Assembly: GCA_003385605.1 (NCBI GenBank)
Contig: QQUU01000034.1
Span: 1 to 64,000, forward strand
Length of the DNA: 64,000 bases
Direction of reading: 5' to 3'
Source of the DNA: Bacteroidota bacterium
Lineage (GTDB): Bacteria > Bacteroidota > Bacteroidia > Flavobacteriales > Schleiferiaceae
Made by a program: the position numbers and the translations under genes. Every line of letters starts with the position of its first letter. The first letter of the stretch is position 1. Of this stretch, positions 44,791 through 52,762 are shown one piece after another. Below the pieces are notes generated by a model, which worked only from the letters and a program-made list of their open reading frames with translations, had not been told where the DNA came from and did no database searches.

Positions 44791-46050
44791 TTATTTAACC
44801 TTCCCCGCTAAGTAGTCGTCCAAGAAGGTGCGCATGGTAGTTTCCACGTCTAGGTTCTTCGCGATAATCTTCTTGTCCGCGTCTAAAATGAGTTTCTTAG
44901 GCGTTGAGGGGATGTAGTAATACCAGAGGAAATTCGGGCGGTCAAAATTGCTTTCAAAGCCATTGACCCAATCCAGGTCGTGCTCCTCAATATATTTCTT
45001 CCAGCCGGTAAATTCATTCTCCAAAGTGATGGCTACGACCTCAACTCCTTTGTCTTTGTACTCGTCGTACAGTTCTTTTAATCTTGGCGTTTCCTTTCTA
45101 CAATGTCCACATTCGCTGTCCCAGAAATACAAGATGGTCACAGGGCTTTGTACCTCGCTCAGCTTTATACGGCCCCTATCTTCTGTGTCAAAAGCGAAGT
45201 CGCGCGCTTGATTACCAATGAGCTCTGTAGCCAGCCCTTCCGATTTCTCCTTGATTTTACCTAAATCTTCCTTAGACATCCAATCGGCAAAGCCGCTGTT
45301 GTAAAACTTTTGCGCCAACCACACAAAGACCTTGTCCTCGCCCATGTACTTGGAAGTCTCGTATTTGTACGTTGCCGTAGACACGAGCACCTTTTTGACA
45401 TCCTCCTCCATCGGTTGAGCAAACAAGGCATTGAGGTAGCTGATGATTGTATCAGGGTCGTGGCCAAGTACCTGATCAAAGTAGAGGTCTCTATTTTTCT
45501 CGAAGAATGGATTAATCAACGTACTAGCCGATTCCAAATTTGTGTAATCCCAGAAATGCCCGCGTAGCCAATACACATTAGTATCCGGATTCAGCGGTAG
45601 AAGCTGCGGGAGTAGAAATTCCTTCAGGCCTGCATCCTGCATTCCTAATAGGTATGCGCGAATCGCATCTTCTTTTGGACCAGTGCTTAGTAGTGTTTTG
45701 AATCCTTCAAATTCGTCATGGCCGGGTCCCTTTCGAACCGTCGCTTGAATATTATTGTAATCACCCTCGAGCAATACATCACCGTCAGAAACGACAAAAT
45801 CGAAGGTGTGAGATCCGTCAATATATGCAATGAATATACCCTGTTCTGCGTGTTCCCAAGCTCCGGAAAAGCACCCGTTCTTTATCGGAAACTCAGCTTT
45901 AACTGAGAGGCCATTGCCTTTCAAAAAGGCAATCTTAATGGACGAAGTAGTATCCGGAAGATTGGTAAAACAGCCCGAAATAACGGGGTTTTGTTGAGCC
46001 GATACGCCCAAAGACAACAGCGCAAAACTTAAGATGAGAATCTTCTTCAT
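44791..46050 (-). CDS. TlpA-like thioredoxin-fold protein, exported
   Basis: 419 residues from the ATG at 46050, which opens a signal peptide (KKILILSFALLSLGVSAQQ). An N-terminal beta domain (about 20-110, DUF4369-like), a helical DUF5106-like middle, and a C-terminal thioredoxin domain with the redox pair in YFWDSECGHCRKETPRL (CxxC) and the cis-Pro region STPKKLILDADK. It should exchange disulfides in the periplasm. It follows the aminotransferase gene by 25 bases. Confidence 0.88.
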   Translation of the reverse strand: MKKILILSFALLSLGVSAQQNPVISGCFTNLPDTTSSIKIAFLKGNGLSVKAEFPIKNGCFSGAWEHAEQGIFIAYIDGSHTFDFVVSDGDVLLEGDYNNIQATVRKGPGHDEFEGFKTLLSTGPKEDAIRAYLLGMQDAGLKEFLLPQLLPLNPDTNVYWLRGHFWDYTNLESASTLINPFFEKNRDLYFDQVLGHDPDTIISYLNALFAQPMEEDVKKVLVSTATYKYETSKYMGEDKVFVWLAQKFYNSGFADWMSKEDLGKIKEKSEGLATELIGNQARDFAFDTEDRGRIKLSEVQSPVTILYFWDSECGHCRKETPRLKELYDEYKDKGVEVVAITLENEFTGWKKYIEEHDLDWVNGFESNFDRPNFLWYYYIPSTPKKLILDADKKIIAKNLDVETTMRTFLDDYLAGKVK

Positions 46051-46075
46051 TGGTCTTTCTGAGGTTTGCTGCAAG

Positions 46076-46984
46076 TTACAAATTGGCCACCGGAGTACTC
46101 CACTTCTCGTGAGTGGCTTCAAACATTTTAACAAGCTCTTGGGTCACTGCAGTACCCTTCCGGTTCACCAGCGTCCTGCCGTCCACTTCAGTAATCGGGG
46201 TCAATTCTCCCATCGATCCCGTCCCAAAAGCCTCATCCGCCGAATACAGCTCGGTCAATGAGATATTACGCTCTTCAACCTCCATCCCATGCGCTCGGGC
46301 CAATTCCAGCACCAAAGCACGCGTGATGCCGTGCAAACAAGCGTCCGCCGTGGGCGTCAATAGCTTCCCATTTTTTACCATGAAAATATTCGTTCCGTTC
46401 ATCTCTGCGATAAATCCTAAGTTGTCGAGCATCAAAGCAGAATCGACCCCCGCCTGATTCGCCTGAATCTTCGCCAAGATGTTATTGATCAAATTATTGT
46501 GGTGAATCTTCGAATCTACATGCATCGGACTATTGCGACGAATGGCCGAAGTGATGATTCGTATCCCTTTCTCATTGTCGTATACCGGCGGTTTCCATTC
46601 GGCTAGAACAATCAATGTACATCCCATCTGGTTCAATCTAGGATCCATTCCCGAAGTCACCTTCTCTCCCCTGGTCAGGGTCAAGCGAATGTGCGTGTCG
46701 TCCATCATCCCATTGGCCTCAAGGGTTGCTCGGATGGCTTTCTTAATGAACTCGCGCGACGGTACCCCAACAAAAGCCATGGCTAGGGCACTGTCCTCTA
46801 AGCGATCGAGGTGACGGTCCAGGCAATACACGCCGTGTTTGTATACGCGCATCCCCTCCCAAACAGCGTCACCGCCTTGCACTGAGCTGTCGAAAACACT
46901 GACTTTGGCTGCATCGCGGTGCACGAGGCCGTCGCCTACCCAAACCTGGATGTCCTTATTTCTTGGATCGAACTGTTGTAGCAT
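46076..46984 (-). CDS. Class IV aminotransferase (branched-chain/D-amino-acid type)
   Basis: 302 residues, PLP-dependent fold type IV. Landmarks: GDAVWEGMRVYKHGVYCLDRHLDRL in two halves, IRLTLTRGEK, the PLP lysine in HVDSKIHHNNLIN, FIAEMNGTNIFMVKNG and FGTGSMGELTPITEVDGR. It could act on branched-chain amino acids, D-amino acids or aminodeoxychorismate; motifs alone do not decide. Four bases from the upstream sulfotransferase-like gene on the same strand, so cotranscribed. Confidence 0.88.
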   Translation of the reverse strand: MLQQFDPRNKDIQVWVGDGLVHRDAAKVSVFDSSVQGGDAVWEGMRVYKHGVYCLDRHLDRLEDSALAMAFVGVPSREFIKKAIRATLEANGMMDDTHIRLTLTRGEKVTSGMDPRLNQMGCTLIVLAEWKPPVYDNEKGIRIITSAIRRNSPMHVDSKIHHNNLINNILAKIQANQAGVDSALMLDNLGFIAEMNGTNIFMVKNGKLLTPTADACLHGITRALVLELARAHGMEVEERNISLTELYSADEAFGTGSMGELTPITEVDGRTLVNRKGTAVTQELVKMFEATHEKWSTPVANL

Positions 46985-46988
46985 AGTA

Positions 46989-47705
46989 TTAGAATTGTAA
47001 TCGATGGTTATAAAGTGCCTCGTATGCCGGCAATGTTGCCGTTACGATGGCTTCGTGATCTTCTCGAAGCGGTTGAGGCATGGCCTTGGCTGGACCAAAT
47101 CCTTCGCTTTTGTGCACATTCGCATACCAATGTGGCCACCAAGGTCCGTCGTATTCTTTCTTTCCAGGGGGCCAATTCATCATCTCCTCCCTCGGTGCTA
47201 GCCCTATTGCCTGACAAAGAATGGCCATATTTCGGGCAGGGTTCGCCAACATCTCGTCTGAATCAACCACCACAACAGGTACATTGCCGTGCTGCAATTG
47301 CTGGAATTGGTCCCACTCTTCAAGGAGTCCAATATCTTTTGGAACGATGGTATCGATGACTTTGGTAAAACTCTGCACCACCTTGCGCGGGTGCCTGATC
47401 CAAAACAAATAGGCAGAAGGCTCCACCCAGTGCCACGGCTGACCGTCCATGTGATGCGCCATATTCTTCAAATACAGCTCCTGACATTGGTCAAAAGAGC
47501 GCACCCATTCCTCTACCCCTTCCACGCTCGTGGGCCACTGCGCCAAGGTTTCCTCTTTTCCGGGATGATCCGGGTCCAATTCCTTTAAATACACCCCGTA
47601 CATCGGCTCATCAATAACCTCACAGCCCGGTCGCTGCGCGAAGCTGTACATCAGCGCGGTACTGATGTTACGTGGGCCAGAAATAGCGTGAATAATCTTA
47701 GGCAT
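46989..47705 (-). CDS. Sulfotransferase-like P-loop protein paired with the aminotransferase
   Basis: 238 residues from the ATG at 47705, just before the conserved phosphosulfate loop HAISGPRNISTALMYSF. Later YLFWIRHPRKVVQSFTK fits the 3'-phosphate binding segment, and VVDSDEMLANP the core strand. This family is known as the sulfotransferase-like domain that plants and some other organisms join to a branched-chain aminotransferase. Upstream in-frame codons to 47747 begin with TTG inside a palindrome and are not favoured. Substrate unknown. Confidence 0.8.
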   Translation of the reverse strand: MPKIIHAISGPRNISTALMYSFAQRPGCEVIDEPMYGVYLKELDPDHPGKEETLAQWPTSVEGVEEWVRSFDQCQELYLKNMAHHMDGQPWHWVEPSAYLFWIRHPRKVVQSFTKVIDTIVPKDIGLLEEWDQFQQLQHGNVPVVVVDSDEMLANPARNMAILCQAIGLAPREEMMNWPPGKKEYDGPWWPHWYANVHKSEGFGPAKAMPQPLREDHEAIVTATLPAYEALYNHRLQF

Positions 47706-47733
47706 GTGCTCTTGTGGCAATGGTAATGTTGAG

Positions 47734-47764
47734 GTCAACGTTGACAAGGATTCCTAAGATACAA
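47734..47764 (-). promoter_or_regulatory. Promoter region of the sulfotransferase-like gene with a 12-base palindrome
   Basis: Minus strand TATCTTAG (47764-47757) is one base off the -7 consensus. The perfect palindrome GTCAACGTTGAC (47734-47745) lies in the leader just after the predicted start, a usual repressor position. Confidence 0.4.
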
Positions 47765-47826
47765 GAAGGGGAGCTTTTCTGTGACAGTAATTTTGAATTT
47801 GTATTTTGGCATTCTACTCGCACAAA

Positions 47827-48663
47827 ATGAAACACATACTCGCAACGATACGCATGGCTGGCCTTGCTGTATTATTTACCCTGACGAGCCTTCTGGTGGT
47901 CGTTGGAAGAATCTTCGGAAAGAAAGCTGCCCATGCCATGTTGCGCATTGGTGTGTATTGTAAAGCCCAATTGCTAGGAATACGCAGTACAGTCCACGGA
48001 CAGAGTACGCGTGAAACGCAGTTGATTCTTATCAACCATCCTTCGTATTTGGACATTATGTTCTTGAATTACATCAAGCACCCAACCACCTTGCTAGCAG
48101 CGAGTAATTTTAAGAATTGGCCATTAGTAGGCTGGCTAGGAAAAGCATTAAACGTAATCTGGATCAAAAGGCATGACCGTAATGCGGGAAAGCAGGTGTT
48201 GATTGATGGCGATAAAAGATTCAAAAAAGGGCTGTGTTTGATGACCTCGCCGGAAGGCAGAACGTCAGGCACCCACGACATCTACCCCGTAAAGCCTGGT
48301 CTATTTCTCCTGGCACAACGTGCAGAAGTTCCAATCACCTTTATGTGCTTCAAATACAAAAATAACGCAGTGCCTTACTTCCACTCGCTGAAGCAAGGGT
48401 TTGTCCCACACTTCTTAAAGCACTTCTGGCAAGTGCTCGGACAGTGGCGTATACCCGTAGAAATTCACTTCTCTGAGCCAAAATTCTTTAATGATGCCAA
48501 GGAGGCCATGCAAGCCTTTTACGATTTCAACAAAAGTCACTTGCAAGACGTTTTACATTTTGAAGTTCCCGTTAAAGAGGAATTTATAGGTGAAGCGCTG
48601 ACCAGAATTGACCCATCAAACCTCAGCTTCCGCGCCGAATCCAAAGAAGAGTTATTGGCTTAA
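47827..48663 (+). CDS. Lysophospholipid acyltransferase (PlsC family)
   Basis: 278 residues from the ATG at 47827. An N-terminal hydrophobic helix (about 8-28) anchors it in the inner membrane. Acyltransferase motifs: INHPSYLDIMF (NHxxxxD), TSPEGRTSGTH (PEGxR-like) and PITFMCFKYK. It should transfer an acyl chain to 1-acyl-glycerol-3-phosphate or a related lipid. A TATTTTGG element upstream is close to a -7 box. The cargo gene follows 21 bases later. Confidence 0.88.
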   Translation: MKHILATIRMAGLAVLFTLTSLLVVVGRIFGKKAAHAMLRIGVYCKAQLLGIRSTVHGQSTRETQLILINHPSYLDIMFLNYIKHPTTLLAASNFKNWPLVGWLGKALNVIWIKRHDRNAGKQVLIDGDKRFKKGLCLMTSPEGRTSGTHDIYPVKPGLFLLAQRAEVPITFMCFKYKNNAVPYFHSLKQGFVPHFLKHFWQVLGQWRIPVEIHFSEPKFFNDAKEAMQAFYDFNKSHLQDVLHFEVPVKEEFIGEALTRIDPSNLSFRAESKEELLA

Positions 48664-48684
48664 AACCACAAAAAACCACTAATC

Positions 48685-49689
48685 ATGAAGAAGTTCCTAT
48701 CCTTAATATTTACACTAGCATTTGGTCTATCGTACGCTCAAGGCACCATTGGAATCATCGACGGCACCGTTTCAGACAGCTCAGGAAATGCCATCCCAAG
48801 CTACCCAGTAATGGTTATTGATTCTAGTGCGAACGGCAGCATTACAACCACTACACTTTTAACAGACCTCAACGGTTATTTCAACGATACGCTACTATTA
48901 GGAGTTGCTGGAAGCATTACACTATCGGTGCAGGACAGCTGTACTGGTGCATTTCAAAACACTACCCTGCCATATAGTGCCAATGCCATCGGTGGCGGCG
49001 TAGTAGTTATCACCTCTAACACCGTGATCTGCGGTGGTTCTTCTTCTGGTGGTGGATCTGGCGGCGGATCTGGCGGCGGATCTGGTAGTGGAAACACCAC
49101 AGGGTGTAATGCCTCTTACCAATTTGACACTGTACTAACAGGCATGGGGCAAGTCGTTCTTTACAACACTTCTACTGTGGATTCATTGTACAGCCAATAC
49201 GGTACAGTATCCTACCTGTGGGACTTTGGGGACGGCAATGTAGACACGGCGAAATACCCAACTCACGTTTATACACAAGCTGGTATTTATTCACTCTGTG
49301 TGACTGTTACGGGTTCCGTTTCAAGTGCCATAGGCATGAGCAGCTGTTCAGATACTTATTGTGATACGGTGATGATTGATAGCTCTGGTACCGTCAGCTA
49401 TAAAAATGTCAATGTCGTGCTCAATGTGTATAGTCCACAGCAAATGACCATAAGTGAAGGATCACTTCAGGAAGTAGCACTGTATCCAAACCCAAGTCAG
49501 GAGAAAGCCACTTTGGAAGTTGAGAAGTCCAGTACCGTTATCATCCGTAGCATCGAAGGGAAAAAGATTCGTGAATGGAAAACTGATGCGGGTAGTTCTC
49601 CTCTACCTATTCTCGCACCAGGTACATACATCATCCAAATACAAGACGATTCAGCAACACAATCCTTGCGCTGGGTGATTACCAGGTAA
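48685..49689 (+). CDS. Type IX-secreted PKD-domain protein
   Basis: 334 residues. Signal peptide KFLSLIFTLAFGLSYAQ; a carboxypeptidase-regulatory-like beta domain (about 25-110, IIDGTVSDSSGNAIPSYPV); a Gly/Ser linker with three GGGS units (about 115-132); a PKD domain (about 145-220, YLWDFGDGNVDTAKYPTHVY); and a type A sorting domain at the C terminus (about 262-334, ALYPNPSQEKATLEVE, ending in GTYIIQI and RWVITR). The sorting domain should send it through the machine encoded at 31-36 kb. Its ligand is unknown. Confidence 0.88.
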   Translation: MKKFLSLIFTLAFGLSYAQGTIGIIDGTVSDSSGNAIPSYPVMVIDSSANGSITTTTLLTDLNGYFNDTLLLGVAGSITLSVQDSCTGAFQNTTLPYSANAIGGGVVVITSNTVICGGSSSGGGSGGGSGGGSGSGNTTGCNASYQFDTVLTGMGQVVLYNTSTVDSLYSQYGTVSYLWDFGDGNVDTAKYPTHVYTQAGIYSLCVTVTGSVSSAIGMSSCSDTYCDTVMIDSSGTVSYKNVNVVLNVYSPQQMTISEGSLQEVALYPNPSQEKATLEVEKSSTVIIRSIEGKKIREWKTDAGSSPLPILAPGTYIIQIQDDSATQSLRWVITR

Positions 49690-49786
49690 CATTTTATTGT
49701 ACCATACTTCCGCAATACTCACTGGATTTTTTGCCTTGCGGCAAAAGAACCAGAAAACTCAGCTCTTGTACCCAAAGACAAGCAGT

Positions 49787-49816
49787 GAACAGCTCCCGCT
49801 GTTCTCCGTCTTTTTT
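49787..49816 (+). terminator. Likely terminator of the type IX cargo gene
   Basis: GAACAGC-TCCC-GCTGTTC, then TCCGTC and a T run. The T run is five bases from the stem, so it is weaker than others here. Confidence 0.55.
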
Positions 49817-49854
49817 AATATCCCAAAGCTCAAGCAAGCTTGGCTTTGTTCCAT

Positions 49855-49891
49855 TAAAAAAGCCGTGCAACCTCCGGTGCACGGCTTTTTC
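49855..49891. terminator. Bidirectional terminator, tRNA-Val
   Basis: Stem AGCCGTGCA / TGCACGGCT with A run left and T run right, about 5 bases past the tRNA-Val 3' end. Confidence 0.92.
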
Positions 49892-49895
49892 TTTG

Positions 49896-49970
49896 TGAGC
49901 TATACTGGATTCGAACCAGTGACCTCTGCCCTGTCAAGGCAGCGCTCTGAACCAACTGAGCTAATAGCCC
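49896..49970 (-). tRNA. tRNA-Val(GAC)
   Basis: 75 bases, no encoded CCA. Acceptor GGGCTAT / ATAGCTC (one G-U), D loop AGTTGGTTCA with GG, anticodon arm CTGCC-TTGACAG-GGCAG giving GAC, variable AGGTC, T arm ACTGG-TTCGAAT-CCAGT, A73. Conserved positions are normal. Confidence 0.95.
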
Positions 49971-50087
49971 TTCAACTCTATTGCAAATGTACACAACGAG
50001 ACTGTCACTTATAACTTTATGTAAATAACTGTAAATGATAGTGCTAGGTTAGAAATTAAGTACCACCTTCGCACTTTAACAATTATT

Positions 50088-50279
50088 ATGAATCAAGGAA
50101 CAGTAAAGTTCTTTAATACTGACAAAGGATTTGGCTTTATTAAAGACGACAATTCAAGCACTGAGTACTTCGTGCACGTAACAGGTCTAGTTGACCAGAT
50201 TAGCGAAGGCGATGCAGTCGAGTTTGAATTGAAAGAAGGAAAGAAAGGATTAAACGCTGTGAACGTTAAACAAGCGTAA
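50088..50279 (+). CDS. Cold-shock domain protein
   Basis: 63 residues, a single five-strand cold-shock domain: RNP1 KGFGFIK (13-19) and RNP2 YFVHVTG (27-33). Binds single-stranded RNA or DNA and melts RNA structure. Slightly divergent from CspA (fewer aromatic surface residues after RNP2). First of two tandem cold-shock genes, each with its own terminator. Confidence 0.93.
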   Translation: MNQGTVKFFNTDKGFGFIKDDNSSTEYFVHVTGLVDQISEGDAVEFELKEGKKGLNAVNVKQA

Positions 50280-50301
50280 GTTATATCTCAAGATTTCAAT
50301 G

Positions 50302-50332
50302 AAGGCCTTCCTTACGGGAGGCCTTTTTTATT
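50302..50332 (+). terminator. Terminator of the first cold-shock gene
   Basis: AGGCCTTCC-TTA-CGGGAGGCCT-like stem with a T run. The second gene's -7 box begins three bases after it. Confidence 0.85.
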
Positions 50333-50334
50333 GC

Positions 50335-50342
50335 TAGCTTTG
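50335..50342 (+). promoter_or_regulatory. -7 box of the second cold-shock gene
   Basis: TAGCTTTG is a perfect TAnnTTTG, six bases before the ATG at 50349. The -33 region would lie in the preceding terminator. Confidence 0.6.
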
Positions 50343-50348
50343 ACAACT

Positions 50349-50540
50349 ATGAAAGGAACTGTAAAATTTTACAACATTGATAAAGGCTTCGGCTTCATCA
50401 AAGAAGAAGGTGCCGACAATGAATACCACGTTCACATCAGTGGACTGAAACACCAGATCACTGCGGGAGATACCGTCACTTTCGACTTACAAGAAGGTGA
50501 GAAGGGCAAAAGCGCCGTGAACGTGATGTTGGAATTATAA
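50349..50540 (+). CDS. Cold-shock domain protein with altered RNP2
   Basis: 63 residues from the ATG at 50349; codons upstream to 50331 translate the promoter. RNP1 KGFGFIK (12-18) is intact. RNP2 reads EYHVHISG (25-32): the aromatic Phe normally stacked on nucleic acid is His27. Similar to its neighbour, so a tandem duplication is likely. Probably leaderless. Closed by a terminator shared with tRNA-Arg. Confidence 0.9.
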   Translation: MKGTVKFYNIDKGFGFIKEEGADNEYHVHISGLKHQITAGDTVTFDLQEGEKGKSAVNVMLEL

Positions 50541-50568
50541 AAAACCCGCGCCTCTGGCGCGGGTTTTT
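50538..50568. terminator. Bidirectional terminator, second cold-shock gene and metG-tRNA-Arg
   Basis: AACCCGCGCC-TCT-GGCGCGGGTT, A run left and T run right. It ends 3 bases from the tRNA-Arg 3' end. Confidence 0.93.
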
Positions 50569-50570
50569 AG

Positions 50571-50642
50571 AAGCCCCGAAGGGAATCAAACCCTTATCTC
50601 AGGTACCGGAAACCTGCATTCTATTCGTTGAACTACGGAGCC
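50571..50642 (-). tRNA. tRNA-Arg(CCG) with altered elbow pair
   Basis: 72 bases, no encoded CCA. Acceptor GGCTCCG / CGGGGCT (two G-U pairs); D arm GTTC-AACGAATA-GAAT; anticodon arm CAGGT-TTCCGGT-ACCTG giving CCG; variable AGAT; T arm AAGGG-TTTGATT-CCCTT; base 73 is U. The D loop has A where G19 is expected and the T loop has T where C56 is expected. The cloverleaf is otherwise intact. It starts six bases after the metG stop, so it is probably processed from the metG transcript. Confidence 0.88.
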
Positions 50643-50648
50643 GGAATA

Positions 50649-52697
50649 TTATCCAATCACTGAACCGCTTGCTGCACCGCCCTCCGGGCTCATCAGGCGC
50701 AATTTACCGTCTGCATCTTCTGCCATCAGCAGCATTCCTTGGCTTTCGACCCCACGAATCTTACGTGGAGGAAGGTTCATGAGTACGGTCACTTGCTTAC
50801 CCACCATTTCCTCTGGTGAAAAGTGTTCAGCAATACCGCTTACAATGGTTCGCTTATCAAGACCTGTATCTACCAAGAATTTAAGCAGTCGATCTGCCTT
50901 TGGTACGCGCTCTGCTTCAAGGATGGTTCCTACGCGAAGGTCCATTCCCATGAATTGGTCAAAGCTGATTTCTTCCTTCTGTGGTGCGTGCGTGCTCTCT
51001 TCCACTTCTTCTTCTTTTTGAACTAAGGTTGCTTCAAGTTTGGCGCGTTGCGCTTCTACCTGGTTGTCTTCAATTTTAGCAAATAACAATTCCGCTTTGC
51101 CAAGCTGCGTGCCAGCGGCAACGATGGTTTCGTTGTTGGTCGCTTCCCATTCTGGTAAGGTGTCCATCGCCAACATGCTGCGAAGCTTCGCCGCTGTTGT
51201 TGGAAGGAACGGTTCAAAGACGATACTCAATACCGCCGTGATCTGTGTAGCAACATACAGTACCGCCCCGGCACGGGCTGGGTCTTGTTTGTATACTTTC
51301 CAAGGCTCTTGCTCCTGGAGGTATTTATTTCCAAGGCGAGCAACACTCATGGCCTCGCCGATCGCCTCACGGAATTTAAAATCTTCCAAGTTTTTGGCAA
51401 TGCGACGGCCGTATTGGGTCATCGTCGCTAATGCTTCGCGGTCGGCGTCCGTTAGCGCACCCGGCTCTTGTACTACGCCGTCGTAATATTTGTGTGTAAG
51501 GACCATCACGCGGTTCACGAAGTTTCCAAAGCCTGCCACAAGCTCGCTGTTGTTGCGCTGCTGGAAGTCCGCCCAAGTAAAGTCGTTGTCCTTAGTTTCA
51601 GGCATCGTAGCAGTGAGCACATAGCGAAGTACGTCCTGCTGACCTGGGAAATCTTGTAAGTATTCGTGCAACCAAACTGCCCAGTTTTTCGAGGTACTCA
51701 ACTTGCGGCCCTCAAGGTTGAGGAATTCGTTCGCAGGCACCTGCTTTGGCAACGCATAGTCGCCGTGCTGCTGCAGCATGGCTGGGAAGATGATGCAGTG
51801 GAATACGATGTTGTCCTTTCCGATGAAGTGCACGATCTCCGCATCCTCCCCTTTCCAGTACTGCTCCCAATCGTTCGGTAGAAGTTCTTGGGTGGCACTG
51901 ATGTATCCAATCGGTGCATCAAACCATACGTACATAACCTTGCCCTCGGCACCCTCAATAGGTACAGGGACTCCCCAATTTAAATCGCGGGTCATTGCGC
52001 GCGGTTGCAGCCCATCGCCAGCATTCAACCAGCTCATACACTGGCCGATGACGTTGGGCTTCCAATTTTCGCGGCTCTCCAAGAACGTACGCAGATCATC
52101 GCTGAGTTTGTCGAGCGGCAAGAACCAATTCGTCGTATTGCGCAACTCAGGTTTAGCCCCGCTTAGGGCACTCTTTGGATTGATAAGTTCTGTAGGCGAC
52201 AACGACGTACCACATTTCTCACATTGATCGCCGTAGGCTTCTTCATGGCCACATTTAGGACAAGTCCCAGTGATGTAGCGGTCGGCCAAGAATTGGCCCG
52301 CCTCAGGGTCAAAATACTGCTGCGTTTCCTTCGCCTCAAGCGCACCTTTTTCATACAAGTTCATGAAGAACTCCTTGGCGTTCTTATGGTGCTGCTCGCT
52401 AGAAGTGCGGCTGTAATGGTCAAAGCTAATCCCAAACTCTTCGAAGGCACCGCCCATCATTGCGTGGTAACGATCCACCACCTCTTGCGGGGTGATGCCC
52501 TCGTTTTTCGCCTTGATAGTGATAGGCACTCCGTGCTCGTCAGAGCCACAAACAAACTTCACATCCCGACCCCGCATTCGCATGTAGCGCACGTAGATGT
52601 CCGACGGCAAATAGCAGCCGGCCAAGTGACCAATGTGGATGGGACCGTTGGCGTACGGCAAAGCTGCCGTGACCATGATTTTTTTGTTCGTACTCAT
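50649..52697 (-). CDS. metG: Methionyl-tRNA synthetase
   Basis: Charges initiator and elongator tRNA-Met. 682 residues: HIGH-type motif [10 protein letters not shown], the zinc knuckle [18 protein letters not shown], the KMSKS-type loop in [11 protein letters not shown], the anticodon domain, and a C-terminal tRNA-binding/dimer domain ([19 protein letters not shown] to the end). The -7 box TATCTTCG (52734-52727) is one base off consensus. tRNA-Arg follows six bases after the stop. Confidence 0.98.
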   Translation of the reverse strand: MSTNKKIMVTAALPYANGPIHIGHLAGCYLPSDIYVRYMRMRGRDVKFVCGSDEHGVPITIKAKNEGITPQEVVDRYHAMMGGAFEEFGISFDHYSRTSSEQHHKNAKEFFMNLYEKGALEAKETQQYFDPEAGQFLADRYITGTCPKCGHEEAYGDQCEKCGTSLSPTELINPKSALSGAKPELRNTTNWFLPLDKLSDDLRTFLESRENWKPNVIGQCMSWLNAGDGLQPRAMTRDLNWGVPVPIEGAEGKVMYVWFDAPIGYISATQELLPNDWEQYWKGEDAEIVHFIGKDNIVFHCIIFPAMLQQHGDYALPKQVPANEFLNLEGRKLSTSKNWAVWLHEYLQDFPGQQDVLRYVLTATMPETKDNDFTWADFQQRNNSELVAGFGNFVNRVMVLTHKYYDGVVQEPGALTDADREALATMTQYGRRIAKNLEDFKFREAIGEAMSVARLGNKYLQEQEPWKVYKQDPARAGAVLYVATQITAVLSIVFEPFLPTTAAKLRSMLAMDTLPEWEATNNETIVAAGTQLGKAELLFAKIEDNQVEAQRAKLEATLVQKEEEVEESTHAPQKEEISFDQFMGMDLRVGTILEAERVPKADRLLKFLVDTGLDKRTIVSGIAEHFSPEEMVGKQVTVLMNLPPRKIRGVESQGMLLMAEDADGKLRLMSPEGGAASGSVIG

Positions 52698-52762
52698 GTG
52701 GACTAATGACCTAATTAATGGTATCGCGAAGATAGGAAGGTTTTATGTGCTATTTTTCCGCT

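Noticed and set aside
49697-50014. A plus-strand frame of 105 codons near tRNA-Val
   Set aside because: Its second half (SYTGFEPVTSALSRQ) is tRNA-Val antisense in translation; no signal or family.
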